From the NCBI GenBank assembly GCA_005879985.1, contig VBIA01000166.1:1-32191 (forward strand): a DNA stretch of 32,191 nt. The letters run 5' to 3'. Of the stretch, positions 7,530 through 15,658 are shown piece by piece. The DNA is from Chloroflexota bacterium. Its GTDB lineage: Bacteria; Chloroflexota; Dormibacteria; Dormibacterales; Dormibacteraceae. Each line of letters starts with the position of its first letter. Position 1 is the stretch's first letter. Both the position numbers and the translations under genes were made by a program. Under the pieces are notes generated by a model. It had not been told where the DNA came from and did no database searches. It was given only the letters and a program-made list of their open reading frames with translations.

Positions 7530-8952
7530 CGACAAGACAGGACTCGCAGGGTTCGCGCGCGGCCTCCGCCGGCTCGGCTTCGAGGTCTTCGCGACTGGCA
7601 GCACGCTGCAGACGCTTTCCGACGCGGCGATCGACGCGCGGCCGGTGTCGGACCTGACCGGATTCCCTGAGATCCTGGACGGCCGCGTCAAAACGCTTCA
7701 CCCAGGCGTGCACGCCGGCCTGCTCGCACGCCGCGACCGCCCCGAGCACCTGGAGACCCTTCGCAGCCACGGCCTGCAGGAGATCGATCTTCTGTGCTGC
7801 AACCTGTACCCGTTCGTCGAGACGGTGACGCGCCCTGATGTGACCTTCGAGGAGGCGATCGAGCAGATCGACGTCGGCGGACCGGCGATGATCCGAGCGG
7901 CGGCCAAGAACCACGAGGCGGTGGTGGTTGTCGTCCGGCCCGAGCGCTACTCCGAAATCCTCGACGAGCTGCACTCGGGCGGTCCCGACCAGCCGACGCG
8001 GCGCCGTCTGGCGGCGGAGGCTTACGCGCACACGGCGGCACTCGCGCAGCCCCTGAAATACGGTGAGAACGAGCACCAGCCCGCGGCGTTCTACGGGTAC
8101 GGTCCGGATTCCGGCGGCATGGGCGGGGCGCGCCAGCTCCAGGGCAAGGAGCTCGGCTACAACAACATCCAGGACGCTGCGGCTGGGATCCAGCTGGTGA
8201 GTGATTACACCTCACCGGCCACGGCGATCATCAAGCACACCAACCCGTGCGGGCTCGCGGTCGCGGACAGCATCAGCCTCGCGTACCGCATGGCCTACGA
8301 ATGCGACAAGATCAGCGCGTTCGGCGGCATCGTCGCCGTGAACCGGCCGCTCGACCGCGACACAGCAGAGCAGATCGTGCAGATCGTCACGCACGTCGTC
8401 ATCGCGCCCGAGGTTATGGACGAAGCGCTCGAGGTTCTCGCCCGCCGCAGGGCGATGATCGTGCTCGTCGCCGAGCCCACCAAGCACGTGCTGCTCGATT
8501 ACGACCTGCGCTCGGTGTCGGGTGGCTTCCTGGTGCAGGCCTGGGACCGCGGCGGCTTCGACCGCGGCTCGTGCACCGTGCCCACCAAGCGAGTGCCGAC
8601 CGAGGCGGAGTGGGAGCAGCTGGGCCATGCCTGGGTCGCGGTCAAGCACGTGAAGTCGAACGCGATCGTGATGTTCAAGGATGGCTCGGCCGTGGGCGTC
8701 GGGGCGGGCCAGATGTCGCGTGTGGAGGCGGTGCAGATCGCCGCGCATCGAGCCGGTGATCGCGGGCGGGGCTCGGTGATGGCCTCGGATGCTTTCTTCC
8801 CGTTCCCCGACGGGCTGGAGGAAGGCATCCGGGCAGGTGTGACCGCGGTCATCCAACCGGGCGGCTCGATGAAGGATCCCGAGGTGACGGCCGCCGCTGA
8901 CGCCGCCGGCATCGCCATGGTCATGACCGGACGACGCCATTTCAAACACTAA
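7504..8952 (+). CDS. purH: Bifunctional AICAR formyltransferase / IMP cyclohydrolase
   Basis: RALLSVSDKTGLAGFARGL; GRVKTLHPGVHAGLLARRD; IIKHTNPCGLA; KHVKSNAIV; QPGGSMKDPEV. Confidence 0.97.
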   Translation: MPRALLSVSDKTGLAGFARGLRRLGFEVFATGSTLQTLSDAAIDARPVSDLTGFPEILDGRVKTLHPGVHAGLLARRDRPEHLETLRSHGLQEIDLLCCNLYPFVETVTRPDVTFEEAIEQIDVGGPAMIRAAAKNHEAVVVVVRPERYSEILDELHSGGPDQPTRRRLAAEAYAHTAALAQPLKYGENEHQPAAFYGYGPDSGGMGGARQLQGKELGYNNIQDAAAGIQLVSDYTSPATAIIKHTNPCGLAVADSISLAYRMAYECDKISAFGGIVAVNRPLDRDTAEQIVQIVTHVVIAPEVMDEALEVLARRRAMIVLVAEPTKHVLLDYDLRSVSGGFLVQAWDRGGFDRGSCTVPTKRVPTEAEWEQLGHAWVAVKHVKSNAIVMFKDGSAVGVGAGQMSRVEAVQIAAHRAGDRGRGSVMASDAFFPFPDGLEEGIRAGVTAVIQPGGSMKDPEVTAAADAAGIAMVMTGRRHFKH

Positions 8953-8960
8953 ACAGAGCT

Positions 8961-9021
8961 GAGTGGAGCCTTAGGCCGGATTCATTCCGGCCGTAGCCTC
9001 GCGTGCACTTCGTACCCACTC
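8961..9021 (+). other. Possible structured RNA / terminator region downstream of purH
   Basis: Outer stem GAGTGG/CCACTC (8961-8966 with 9016-9021) enclosing GGCCGGA-TTCAT-TCCGGCC (8974-8992) and GTGC-ACTTC-GTAC (9003-9015). Confidence 0.4.
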
Positions 9022-9099
9022 CAGACATCGCGCCTGGCAGGTAGGGGTCCCGCGGGGGAGGACAGCGTCCTCACCCGCGCCTTTAACTAAGCTCGAGGT

Positions 9100-9531
9100 A
9101 TGGCACAGGAAAAACCCCAGGTTCCCTCGGATATGAGGGCATTGAACCGGCAGATCATCCAGGAGTTTCGCGCGACCAAGGGTCAGCTCAGCGGGCGCAT
9201 GGCCGGCCGCCAGCTGCTGCTGCTGACCACGACCGGCGCACGCTCAGGCGAGCCGCGCACCGCGGTCGTCGGATACCGAAAGTCGGGGGACATCTTTGTC
9301 GTGATCGCGTCCGACAACGGCGCGGCCGCGGATCCCGCCTGGTACGTCAACCTGCTCGCGAATCCGAATGCGACCGTCGAGGTCGGTCCCGAGAAGCTGA
9401 ACGTGCGCGCACGCACGGTCAAAGGCAAAGAGCGGGACAAGCTGGCAAAGCTGGTCGAGTACCTCGAGCCGCAGCAGAAGCTGACGGCCCGCAAGATTCC
9501 CGTGGTCGCGCTGGAGCGCGCGAAATCGTAA
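9100..9531 (+). CDS. Deazaflavin (F420)-dependent nitroreductase-family / DUF385 protein
   Basis: RQLLLLTTTGARSGEPRTAVVGYRKSGDIFVVIASDNGAAADPAWYVNLLANPNATVEVG is the family signature. Confidence 0.9.
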   Translation: MAQEKPQVPSDMRALNRQIIQEFRATKGQLSGRMAGRQLLLLTTTGARSGEPRTAVVGYRKSGDIFVVIASDNGAAADPAWYVNLLANPNATVEVGPEKLNVRARTVKGKERDKLAKLVEYLEPQQKLTARKIPVVALERAKS

Positions 9532-9569
9532 AACCGTCTTCCTTCGCCGGTGAGCGCCCCGAGCACCAT

Positions 9570-9725
9570 ATGAAGAAGACGCGCGTGGAGAATCCGCGCG
9601 TCACGTGCGGCTCGTGCCGCATGTTCGACGGCACCACGTGGTGCCGTCACTGGAACTTCCACACGACCGCCGAGTCGCCGCCGTGCCGTTTCTATAAACC
9701 CCACGAACTCAGAGCCAAGGCGTGA
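9570..9725 (+). CDS. Small 51-aa four-cysteine protein, putative metal-binding
   Basis: ATG ORF MKKTRVENPRVTCGSCRMFDGTTWCRHWNFHTTAESPPCRFYKPHELRAKA*; C-x2-C-x8-C-x13-C spacing. Confidence 0.6.
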   Translation: MKKTRVENPRVTCGSCRMFDGTTWCRHWNFHTTAESPPCRFYKPHELRAKA

Positions 9726-9735
9726 GTTCGTGGGG
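9699..9735. repeat. Palindromic element CCCCACGAACTC...GAGTTCGTGGGG
   Basis: Perfect 12-bp arms 9699-9710 and 9724-9735; near-identical arms at 14648-14674. Confidence 0.75.
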
Positions 9736-9771
9736 GCCCCTGGACCGGCAGGCGGCGAGCAGCAGGTCGAC

Positions 9772-11113
9772 CTAGGCGGCCTCGGCGACCGACTCCCGTG
9801 CGGGCTCTGGCACTTCGCGTGGACGCGTTGCGGTTCGCAGCGCAATCAGCGCCACGAGCAGGCCGCCCGCCACCAGCGCGGCGGCGATCGAAAACCCGAG
9901 CTGATAGCCGCCGGTCAGCGCCGCGGCGACGCTGTTGCCGCCGCGCACCAGGTCTCTCGCGCGATCCGCGGAGACGGTGCCGAGGGCTGCGAGTCCAAGC
10001 GCCGCGCCGACCTGCATGGTCACGTTGGCCACGCCCGACGCCACCCTGCCCGGCGGTCGCTTCGAGGGCTAGCGCGACGGTGATCGTGATCAGGCCGGGG
10101 ATCAGCAACGCTCGAGGACCAAAGGTGCGCATCAGCCGCGCGGTGACACCGAGTGACAGCGCCGCCAACGCGAGCGTTGCCGGAAGAAACGCGAGTCCGG
10201 TGTCGAAAGCGCTGAAGCCGCGCACGTGCTGCAGGTAAAGCGCGCCGAGGAAGAAGTTCGAGAACATGCCGGTGGCCAGCAGCGCTCGCGCTACGCTCGC
10301 GCCGGTGAGGCTGCGGATGCGCAAGATGCGTAGGGGCAGGATCGGGTTGCGCACGCTTGCCTCGACCACGAAGAAGATGACGAGAAGCGAGATCGCTGCG
10401 CCGCCGAACCCCTCGGTTTGAGCCGACGTCCAGCCCTCGCTCGAGGCTGTGACGATGGCGTAGACGGCGGCCATCATCGCAACGGTGACGAGCACCGAGC
10501 CGAGCACATCGACGCCCTGACGCAAGCCGAGGCCGTCGTTGTCCTCGATGAGCCGCCAGCCGAACACAAACGTCGCCACGCCGATGGGCAGGTTGATGAA
10601 GAAGATCCAGTGCCAGTTGATGGCCTCGGTCAGCGCCCCGCCGGCGAGCAGGCCCAGCGATCCGCCGCCCGCGAGCACGAAGGTGAAGACGCTCATGGCC
10701 TGGGCGCGCTCCTGCGGTCGCGGAAAAGCTGTGACCAGGATGGCGATGATGACGCCGGCCGACATCGCCCCGCCGATGCCCTGCAGCGCCCGTGCCGCAA
10801 TCAGTGTGATCGCGTCTGGAGCGAGCCCATCCAGTCCGGAGGCCAAGGTGAAGACGATCACCCCGGCGAGGAAGACCTTCTTGCGGCCGACCAGGTCGCC
10901 CGCGCGCCCGGCCAGCAGCAGCAGGCTGCCGTAGGTGACCAGGTAGGAGTTCACCACCCACGTGAGGTCGGCCTGACTGAAGTGCAGGTCGCGCTGGATC
11001 GAGGGCAGGGCGACGTTCACGATCGTCGAGTCGAGGACGATCATGAGCTGGCCCACGCACACCACGAGCAGGGCAAGCCACCTCCTGACCTGGTTTTGAG
11101 CTCCGCTATCCAT
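9772..11113 (-). pseudogene. DHA2-like (14-TM type) MFS drug efflux transporter, frameshifted with probable internal deletion
   Basis: N-terminal frame MDSGAQNQVRRWLALLVVCVGQLMIVLDSTIVNVALPSIQRDL... to LIPGLITITVALALEATAG; C-terminal MFS sequence resumes in another frame as VASGVANVTMQVGAALGLAALG near 10044-10060. Confidence 0.85.
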
Positions 11114-11144
11114 GACGCCTCCTAGATGAACCCGTTGACTTGAC

Positions 11145-11205
11145 GATCATTATAACGGGATCATTAGGGTCCTTATTGCATGATTTTCGCTAGGCTGGGA
11201 ATAAT
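11145..11205 (+). promoter_or_regulatory. Divergent marR/MFS control region
   Basis: Direct repeats GATCATTA at 11145-11152 and 11159-11166; candidate marR promoter TTGCAT (11176-11181), 18-bp spacer, AATAAT (11200-11205). Confidence 0.45.
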
Positions 11206-11226
11206 CAGGTTGGTGGTACGATCAAA

Positions 11227-11685
11227 ATGCATGGTGAGATGACAGCCAACCCCCGAGCCGGCCTGATGACGCTGGTAACCCAGGTCAACAAGGCCATGAA
11301 CAAGCGGGCGTCCGAGGAGCTCCTGGGGATGCGCCTTAAGCAGTTCCTCACCCTTTCCTACATCCAGGACCACGAGAACGTTACCCAGCAGGAGCTGGAG
11401 ACGGCCCTCCTGGTCGACGCGAACGCGGTGGTGCTGCTCCTCAACGACCTGGAGACGGCCGGCTACGTCATGCGGCGCCGCGACCCGGCTGACCGCCGGC
11501 GTCACCTTGTAGAGGTGACCCGCGCGGGAAAGGCCGCGCTGGAGCGCGCGGACAAGGCGCGAACCGCCCTGGCCGAAGAGATGCTGGCCGGCTTCACCCA
11601 GGAGGAGCGCGAGACGTTGCGAAGCCTGCTGCAGCGGGTGCTTGACAGCCTGCTCAGCGCCGCCCCGGAACAGGTCCGAAGCTGA
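11227..11685 (+). CDS. MarR-family transcriptional regulator
   Basis: LKQFLTLSYIQDHENVTQQELETALLVDANAVVLLLNDLETAGYVMRRRDPADRRRHLVEVTRAGKAAL: MarR winged-helix motif. Confidence 0.92.
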   Translation: MHGEMTANPRAGLMTLVTQVNKAMNKRASEELLGMRLKQFLTLSYIQDHENVTQQELETALLVDANAVVLLLNDLETAGYVMRRRDPADRRRHLVEVTRAGKAALERADKARTALAEEMLAGFTQEERETLRSLLQRVLDSLLSAAPEQVRS

Positions 11686-11697
11686 GGACCCGCACCG

Positions 11698-12750
11698 ATC
11701 AACCCCGCTGAGGCGCGATCGCAGTTTCCCGTCTTTGAGCGCTTCGCGTACCTGAACGCGGGCTCGGTCGGACCGTTGTCGCGCCGAACAGCCGACGCCA
11801 TGCACGGTGCCGAGTCCCGGGGACTCGCGCAGGGGCGCGGCTCGATGGCGGCGTTCGAAGAAGGCACCGCGCTCGAGACCGCGCTGCGCGAAAGCCTCGC
11901 CGCGCTCATCAACGTTGCGGCCGAGAAGGTCCTCCTCACCACCTCGACCACCGAAGGCTGCAACATCGTCATCAACGGGCTCGAGCTGGGCCCTGACGAC
12001 GAGGTCGTCACGACCGACGGCGAGCACCCGGGCCTGCTGCTGCCGCTCGTAGCGTCGGGCGCCAAGATCAAAAACGCGCGCGTGACCGGCATGCCGGCGA
12101 GCGAGGCGCTCGAGGCGATCACTGCCGAGGTCACCCCGGCGACGCGGCTGATCGCCCTGTCCCACGTGCTGTGGCTGAACGGCCACGTCCTGCCGCTGGC
12201 CGACATCAAGCGCGTGACGAACCTGCCTCTTCTCGTTGACGGCGCGCAGTCGGTGGGAGCGATCCCGGTCGATGCGTCGGTGGCCGACTGGTACACGGTG
12301 TCCGGGCAGAAGTGGCTGTGCGGCCCCGAGACTACGGGCGCGCTTTATGTCGCGGATCACGAGAGCCTGAAGCCGCGGATGAGGAGCTACTTCGCATTGG
12401 CGCGAACGGACGCGACCCGGCTGGCGGTGGTGCACCTCGGCCACCCGCTGGTGGCCGGCCTTCGAGCGGCGGTCGCGGATCTGCCCGAGTGGGGCTTCCG
12501 GCGCGCGGCGGAGCTGGTCGCGCGCTGCCGCGAGGCTCTCCTCAGTGCGGGCTTCGAGGTGCGCACCGAGGCCGGACACGGCACGCTCGTCTCGTTCCGG
12601 GCGCCCGGGGAGCCGGTCGAGGTCATGAAGGCGGCGTATGAGCGCGGCGTTGTGATCCGGTACCTGCCTGACGGCTGGCTGCGCGCGTCGGTCGGATGGT
12701 GGAACGATGAAAGCGATATCGAGAGGTTGGTCGAAGCGCTGGCTAGTTGA
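11698..12750 (+). CDS. Class V (PLP-dependent) aminotransferase
   Basis: INPAEARSQFPVFERFAYLNAGSVGPLSRRTADAM...; TTSTTEGCNIVINGL; LPLLVDGAQSVGAIPVD; VSGQKWLCGPETTGALYV (PLP lysine region). Start codon uncertain. Confidence 0.88.
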   Translation: MNPAEARSQFPVFERFAYLNAGSVGPLSRRTADAMHGAESRGLAQGRGSMAAFEEGTALETALRESLAALINVAAEKVLLTTSTTEGCNIVINGLELGPDDEVVTTDGEHPGLLLPLVASGAKIKNARVTGMPASEALEAITAEVTPATRLIALSHVLWLNGHVLPLADIKRVTNLPLLVDGAQSVGAIPVDASVADWYTVSGQKWLCGPETTGALYVADHESLKPRMRSYFALARTDATRLAVVHLGHPLVAGLRAAVADLPEWGFRRAAELVARCREALLSAGFEVRTEAGHGTLVSFRAPGEPVEVMKAAYERGVVIRYLPDGWLRASVGWWNDESDIERLVEALAS

Positions 12751-13906
12751 GCCGCTCCACGATCATGGCCATCCCCTGGCCGCCTCCGACGCACATCGTT
12801 TCCAGCCCGAACGTCTTGTCCTTCTCGCGCAGACCGTTGAGCAGCGTGCAAAGGATGCGCGCGCCGGTCATGCCGAAGGGATGGCCGAGCGCGATCGCGC
12901 CGCCGTGCGGGTTCAGCTTCTCGCTGTAAGGGTCGACACCCAGGCCTCGCGCGGACGGGATCACCTGCGCGGCAAAAGCCTCGTTGATCTCGACGATGTC
13001 GATGTCGTCGATGGTCATCTTGGCGCGCTTGAGCGCCTGCTTCGACGCGTCGATCGGGCCCAGGCCCATGAACTCGGGCTCGAGCGCCGACAGGCCGGTG
13101 GAGACCACGCGCGCCAGCGGCTTGATGCCGAGCTCCTTGGCTTTGCGCTGTGACATCACGACCACGGCGGCCGCGCCGTCGTTGAGCGGGCACGCGTTCC
13201 CGGCGGTCACCGTGCCGTCCTCGCGAAACACAGGCTTCAGCGCCGCGAGCCCCTCCATCGTCGTGCCCGGCCGCGGGCCGTCGTCCTTGGTGAACATCTC
13301 GCCGTTAGGCAGAGGCACAGTGATGATCTCGCGGTCGAAGAATCCGTTGTCGCGCGCAGCAACCGCTGCGCCCTGGCTCTTCACCGCGAAACGATCCTGG
13401 TCCTCGCGGCTGATCTTCTCCCGCCGAGCCACGTTCTCAGCGGTCTGGCCCATCGCTATGTAGATGTCGGGGTACTCCTCGGTGTTGCCAGGGACGAGCT
13501 TCTGGTTGTACGTGTCGGGCGCGTCGGGGTATCCGCTTCCATATCGCGACACGCACTCGACGCCAACCGAAAGGAACACGTCGCCCTCGCCGGCTTCGAT
13601 GGAATGCGCTGCCATGCGCGTGGTCATCAAGGACGATGAGCAGTAGCGGTTCACCGTCACGCCAGGCACGTCGAGGCGAGACAGGATGGACACTACGCGG
13701 CCGATGTTGTGGCCCTGCTCGCCACCGGGCAGGCCGCAGCCGCAGATGAGGTCTTCGATCTGGCTGTGGTCCAACTCGGGCACCTTCTCGAGCACCTTGT
13801 TGACGACGTACGCGGCCAGGTCGTCCGGGCGCACGTCAACGAGCGATCCCTTGCGAGCCCGACCGATCGGGGAGCGGCCCAAAGCGACGATGACGGCTTC
13901 AGTCAT
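12743..13906 (-). CDS. Acetyl-CoA acetyltransferase (thiolase family)
   Basis: VNRYCSSSLMTTRMAAHSIEAGEGDVFLSVGVE; GNACPLNDGAAAVVVMS; NPHGGAIALGHPFGMTGARI; CVGGGQGMA. Confidence 0.95.
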   Translation of the reverse strand: MTEAVIVALGRSPIGRARKGSLVDVRPDDLAAYVVNKVLEKVPELDHSQIEDLICGCGLPGGEQGHNIGRVVSILSRLDVPGVTVNRYCSSSLMTTRMAAHSIEAGEGDVFLSVGVECVSRYGSGYPDAPDTYNQKLVPGNTEEYPDIYIAMGQTAENVARREKISREDQDRFAVKSQGAAVAARDNGFFDREIITVPLPNGEMFTKDDGPRPGTTMEGLAALKPVFREDGTVTAGNACPLNDGAAAVVVMSQRKAKELGIKPLARVVSTGLSALEPEFMGLGPIDASKQALKRAKMTIDDIDIVEINEAFAAQVIPSARGLGVDPYSEKLNPHGGAIALGHPFGMTGARILCTLLNGLREKDKTFGLETMCVGGGQGMAMIVERLN

Positions 13907-13937
13907 GACTGGAATTATTACGCCCGCGGCGACCGCG

Positions 13938-14243
13938 CTATTTCAGGCGCAGGCGGCGATCGCCAAGCAGCGCGAACGCCAGCAGGGCGAGGAAGGCCAG
14001 TGCCACCGCGGCGAGCGCCATCGGCGCAGGCGCGTTGGCCCACTCGCCGAGGACCATGATCGCGACCAGCGAGGGCAGCCAGACGGCGCCCGCCAGCTCC
14101 CACCGGCCGACGCTGCGGAACCGCTTCGCGGCCATAACCTGCTCGCGCGTCAGCCGCTCGTCCGCATCGAGTGGCTTGAAGATCGTGTACATGCGCGCAC
14201 GATCCAGGCTGCGCAGGTCGGATTCGCTGCGAACTGTTGCCAT
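13938..14243 (-). CDS. Small membrane protein, 101 aa, two predicted TM segments
   Basis: MATVRSESDLRSLDRARMYTIFKPLDADERLTREQV...WELAGAVWLPSLVAIMVLGEW...APMALAAVALAFLALLAFALLGDRRLRLK; start inferred at 14243. Confidence 0.6.
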   Translation of the reverse strand: MATVRSESDLRSLDRARMYTIFKPLDADERLTREQVMAAKRFRSVGRWELAGAVWLPSLVAIMVLGEWANAPAPMALAAVALAFLALLAFALLGDRRLRLK

Positions 14244-14257
14244 CCTCTGAGCTGATG

Positions 14258-14605
14258 CTACGACCGGGTTTTCTTGGCGGCTGCGGTTTTGCGCGGTGCG
14301 GCCTTCCTGGCGGCCGCTCTGGCTGCCGGCTTCGGCTTGGGGGCCCGTTTCGGCGCTTGTTTCGGCACCTCTGGCTCCGCAGGCGCGGCCGGCGCCGCAG
14401 CCTCTTCCGGCACGGCTTCCTCGGCCTTCGGCTGGGGCACGCCCATCGTGCTCGACAGCGTGCGGTGGCAGCTCTCGCAATCGATGTTCGTGCGCACGAG
14501 TCCGCCAAGGTGCCGCTCTTCGCGGCGCAACGTCCGACTGCGCCGGCAGAACGGGCAGTAGCCCACCTCCGTGGTGACCGTGACCTGCGCCCCTGGCTTC
14601 GTCAT
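14258..14605 (-). CDS. Zinc-ribbon-like protein with histone H1-like Ala/Pro/Lys-rich tail
   Basis: N-terminal CPFC...CESC pair, then PKQAPKRAPKPKPAARAAARKAAPRKTAAAKKTRS. Confidence 0.65.
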   Translation of the reverse strand: MTKPGAQVTVTTEVGYCPFCRRSRTLRREERHLGGLVRTNIDCESCHRTLSSTMGVPQPKAEEAVPEEAAAPAAPAEPEVPKQAPKRAPKPKPAARAAARKAAPRKTAAAKKTRS

Positions 14606-14647
14606 CGCGGTCTACGGTAGCTGATAAACTTCCGCGACTAGAGGGGT

Positions 14648-14674
14648 CCCCGCGAACTCGAAGAGTTCGTGGGG
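14648..14674. repeat. Palindromic element CCCCGCGAACTC-GAA-GAGTTCGTGGGG
   Basis: 12-bp arms (one G.T pair) with 3-nt loop, same arms as 9699-9735. Confidence 0.75.
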
Positions 14675-14690
14675 TAAAAAGCCCCGCCCA

Positions 14691-14725
14691 CCTTTAAGTC
14701 CGGCACGGTGATGCCGGGAAGGAGG
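14691..14725 (+). promoter_or_regulatory. PyrR-binding-loop-like RNA hairpin sequestering the pyrB Shine-Dalgarno
   Basis: CCTTTAAGTCCGGCACGGTGATGCCGGGAAGGAGG: lower stem CCTT/AAGG, upper stem CCGGCA/TGCCGG, hexaloop CGGTGA fitting CNGNGA; SD AAGGAGG 14719-14725, ATG at 14732. Confidence 0.8.
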
Positions 14726-14731
14726 CAACCG

Positions 14732-15658
14732 ATGGCGATCGGTTCGCGACTGCGTCACATCGTCGAGAGCCAGCAGTTCTCGCGCGCGCTGCTCGAGGAC
14801 CTCTTCGTGCTCGCGGACGACATGAAGAGCCAGCCCCACCGCTACGCCGGGCGGCTGAAGGGTCAGCTGATGGCCGCGCTGTTCTACGAGCCGTCGACGC
14901 GAACCCGACTATCGTTCGAAGCCGCGATGCTGCGGCTCGGCGGCCGCACGATGGGCACTGACAACGCGCGCGAGTTCTCGTCGGCGGCCAAGGGCGAGAC
15001 CATCGAGGACACGATCCGCATCGTCAGCGGCTACTCGGACGTCATCGTCCTACGTCACTACGAGGAGGGCGCCGCCAGGCGCGCGGCCGCGGTGAGCAGC
15101 GTGCCCGTGATCAACGCGGGGGACGGACCGGGCCAGCACCCGACGCAGGCGCTGCTCGACCTGTACACGATCCGCGATGAGATCGGCCACATCGACGGCC
15201 TTCGGATCGCCATGGTCGGCGACCTCGCCAACGGACGCACCGTTCGGTCGCTCACGTACCTCCTCAGCAAGTTCCGCGACATCCGCGTCTCCTTCGTCGC
15301 GCCGCCGCAGGTCGCGATGCGTCAGGACATCAAGGAGCACCTCGACGAGCACCGCGTGACATGGGCCGAGACGCAGGACCTGGATTCGGTGCTGCCGCAG
15401 GTCGACGTGATCTATCAGACGCGCATCCAGAAGGAGCGCTTCCCCGACGAGGCCGCTTACCTCGCCGTGAAGGGCATCTACCGGATCGACGCGCGCGCGA
15501 TGGCGCTCCTGCGGGATTCGGCGATCGTCATGCACCCGCTGCCGCGCGTCGACGAGATCTCGCCGGAGATCGACTCCGACCCGCGCGCCGCCTACTTCCG
15601 GCAGGCGCGCAACGGCATGTACATCCGCATGGCGCTGCTCGACAGGGTGCTGTCATGA
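14732..15658 (+). CDS. pyrB: Aspartate carbamoyltransferase catalytic subunit
   Basis: LFYEPSTRTRLSFEAAMLRLGG; INAGDGPGQHPTQALLDLYTI; MHPLPRVDEI. Start moved from 14708 (GTG inside hairpin) to ATG 14732 after AAGGAGG. Confidence 0.96.
   Translation: MAIGSRLRHIVESQQFSRALLEDLFVLADDMKSQPHRYAGRLKGQLMAALFYEPSTRTRLSFEAAMLRLGGRTMGTDNAREFSSAAKGETIEDTIRIVSGYSDVIVLRHYEEGAARRAAAVSSVPVINAGDGPGQHPTQALLDLYTIRDEIGHIDGLRIAMVGDLANGRTVRSLTYLLSKFRDIRVSFVAPPQVAMRQDIKEHLDEHRVTWAETQDLDSVLPQVDVIYQTRIQKERFPDEAAYLAVKGIYRIDARAMALLRDSAIVMHPLPRVDEISPEIDSDPRAAYFRQARNGMYIRMALLDRVLS

Noticed and set aside
13686-14255. Plus-strand ORF 189 aa over the thiolase start and small membrane gene
   Set aside because: Opposite two better-supported genes, with no recognisable domain.
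14708-14731. Upstream GTG start for pyrB given by the ORF track
   Set aside because: Lies inside the PyrR-like hairpin; ATG 14732 has ideal spacing from AAGGAGG.
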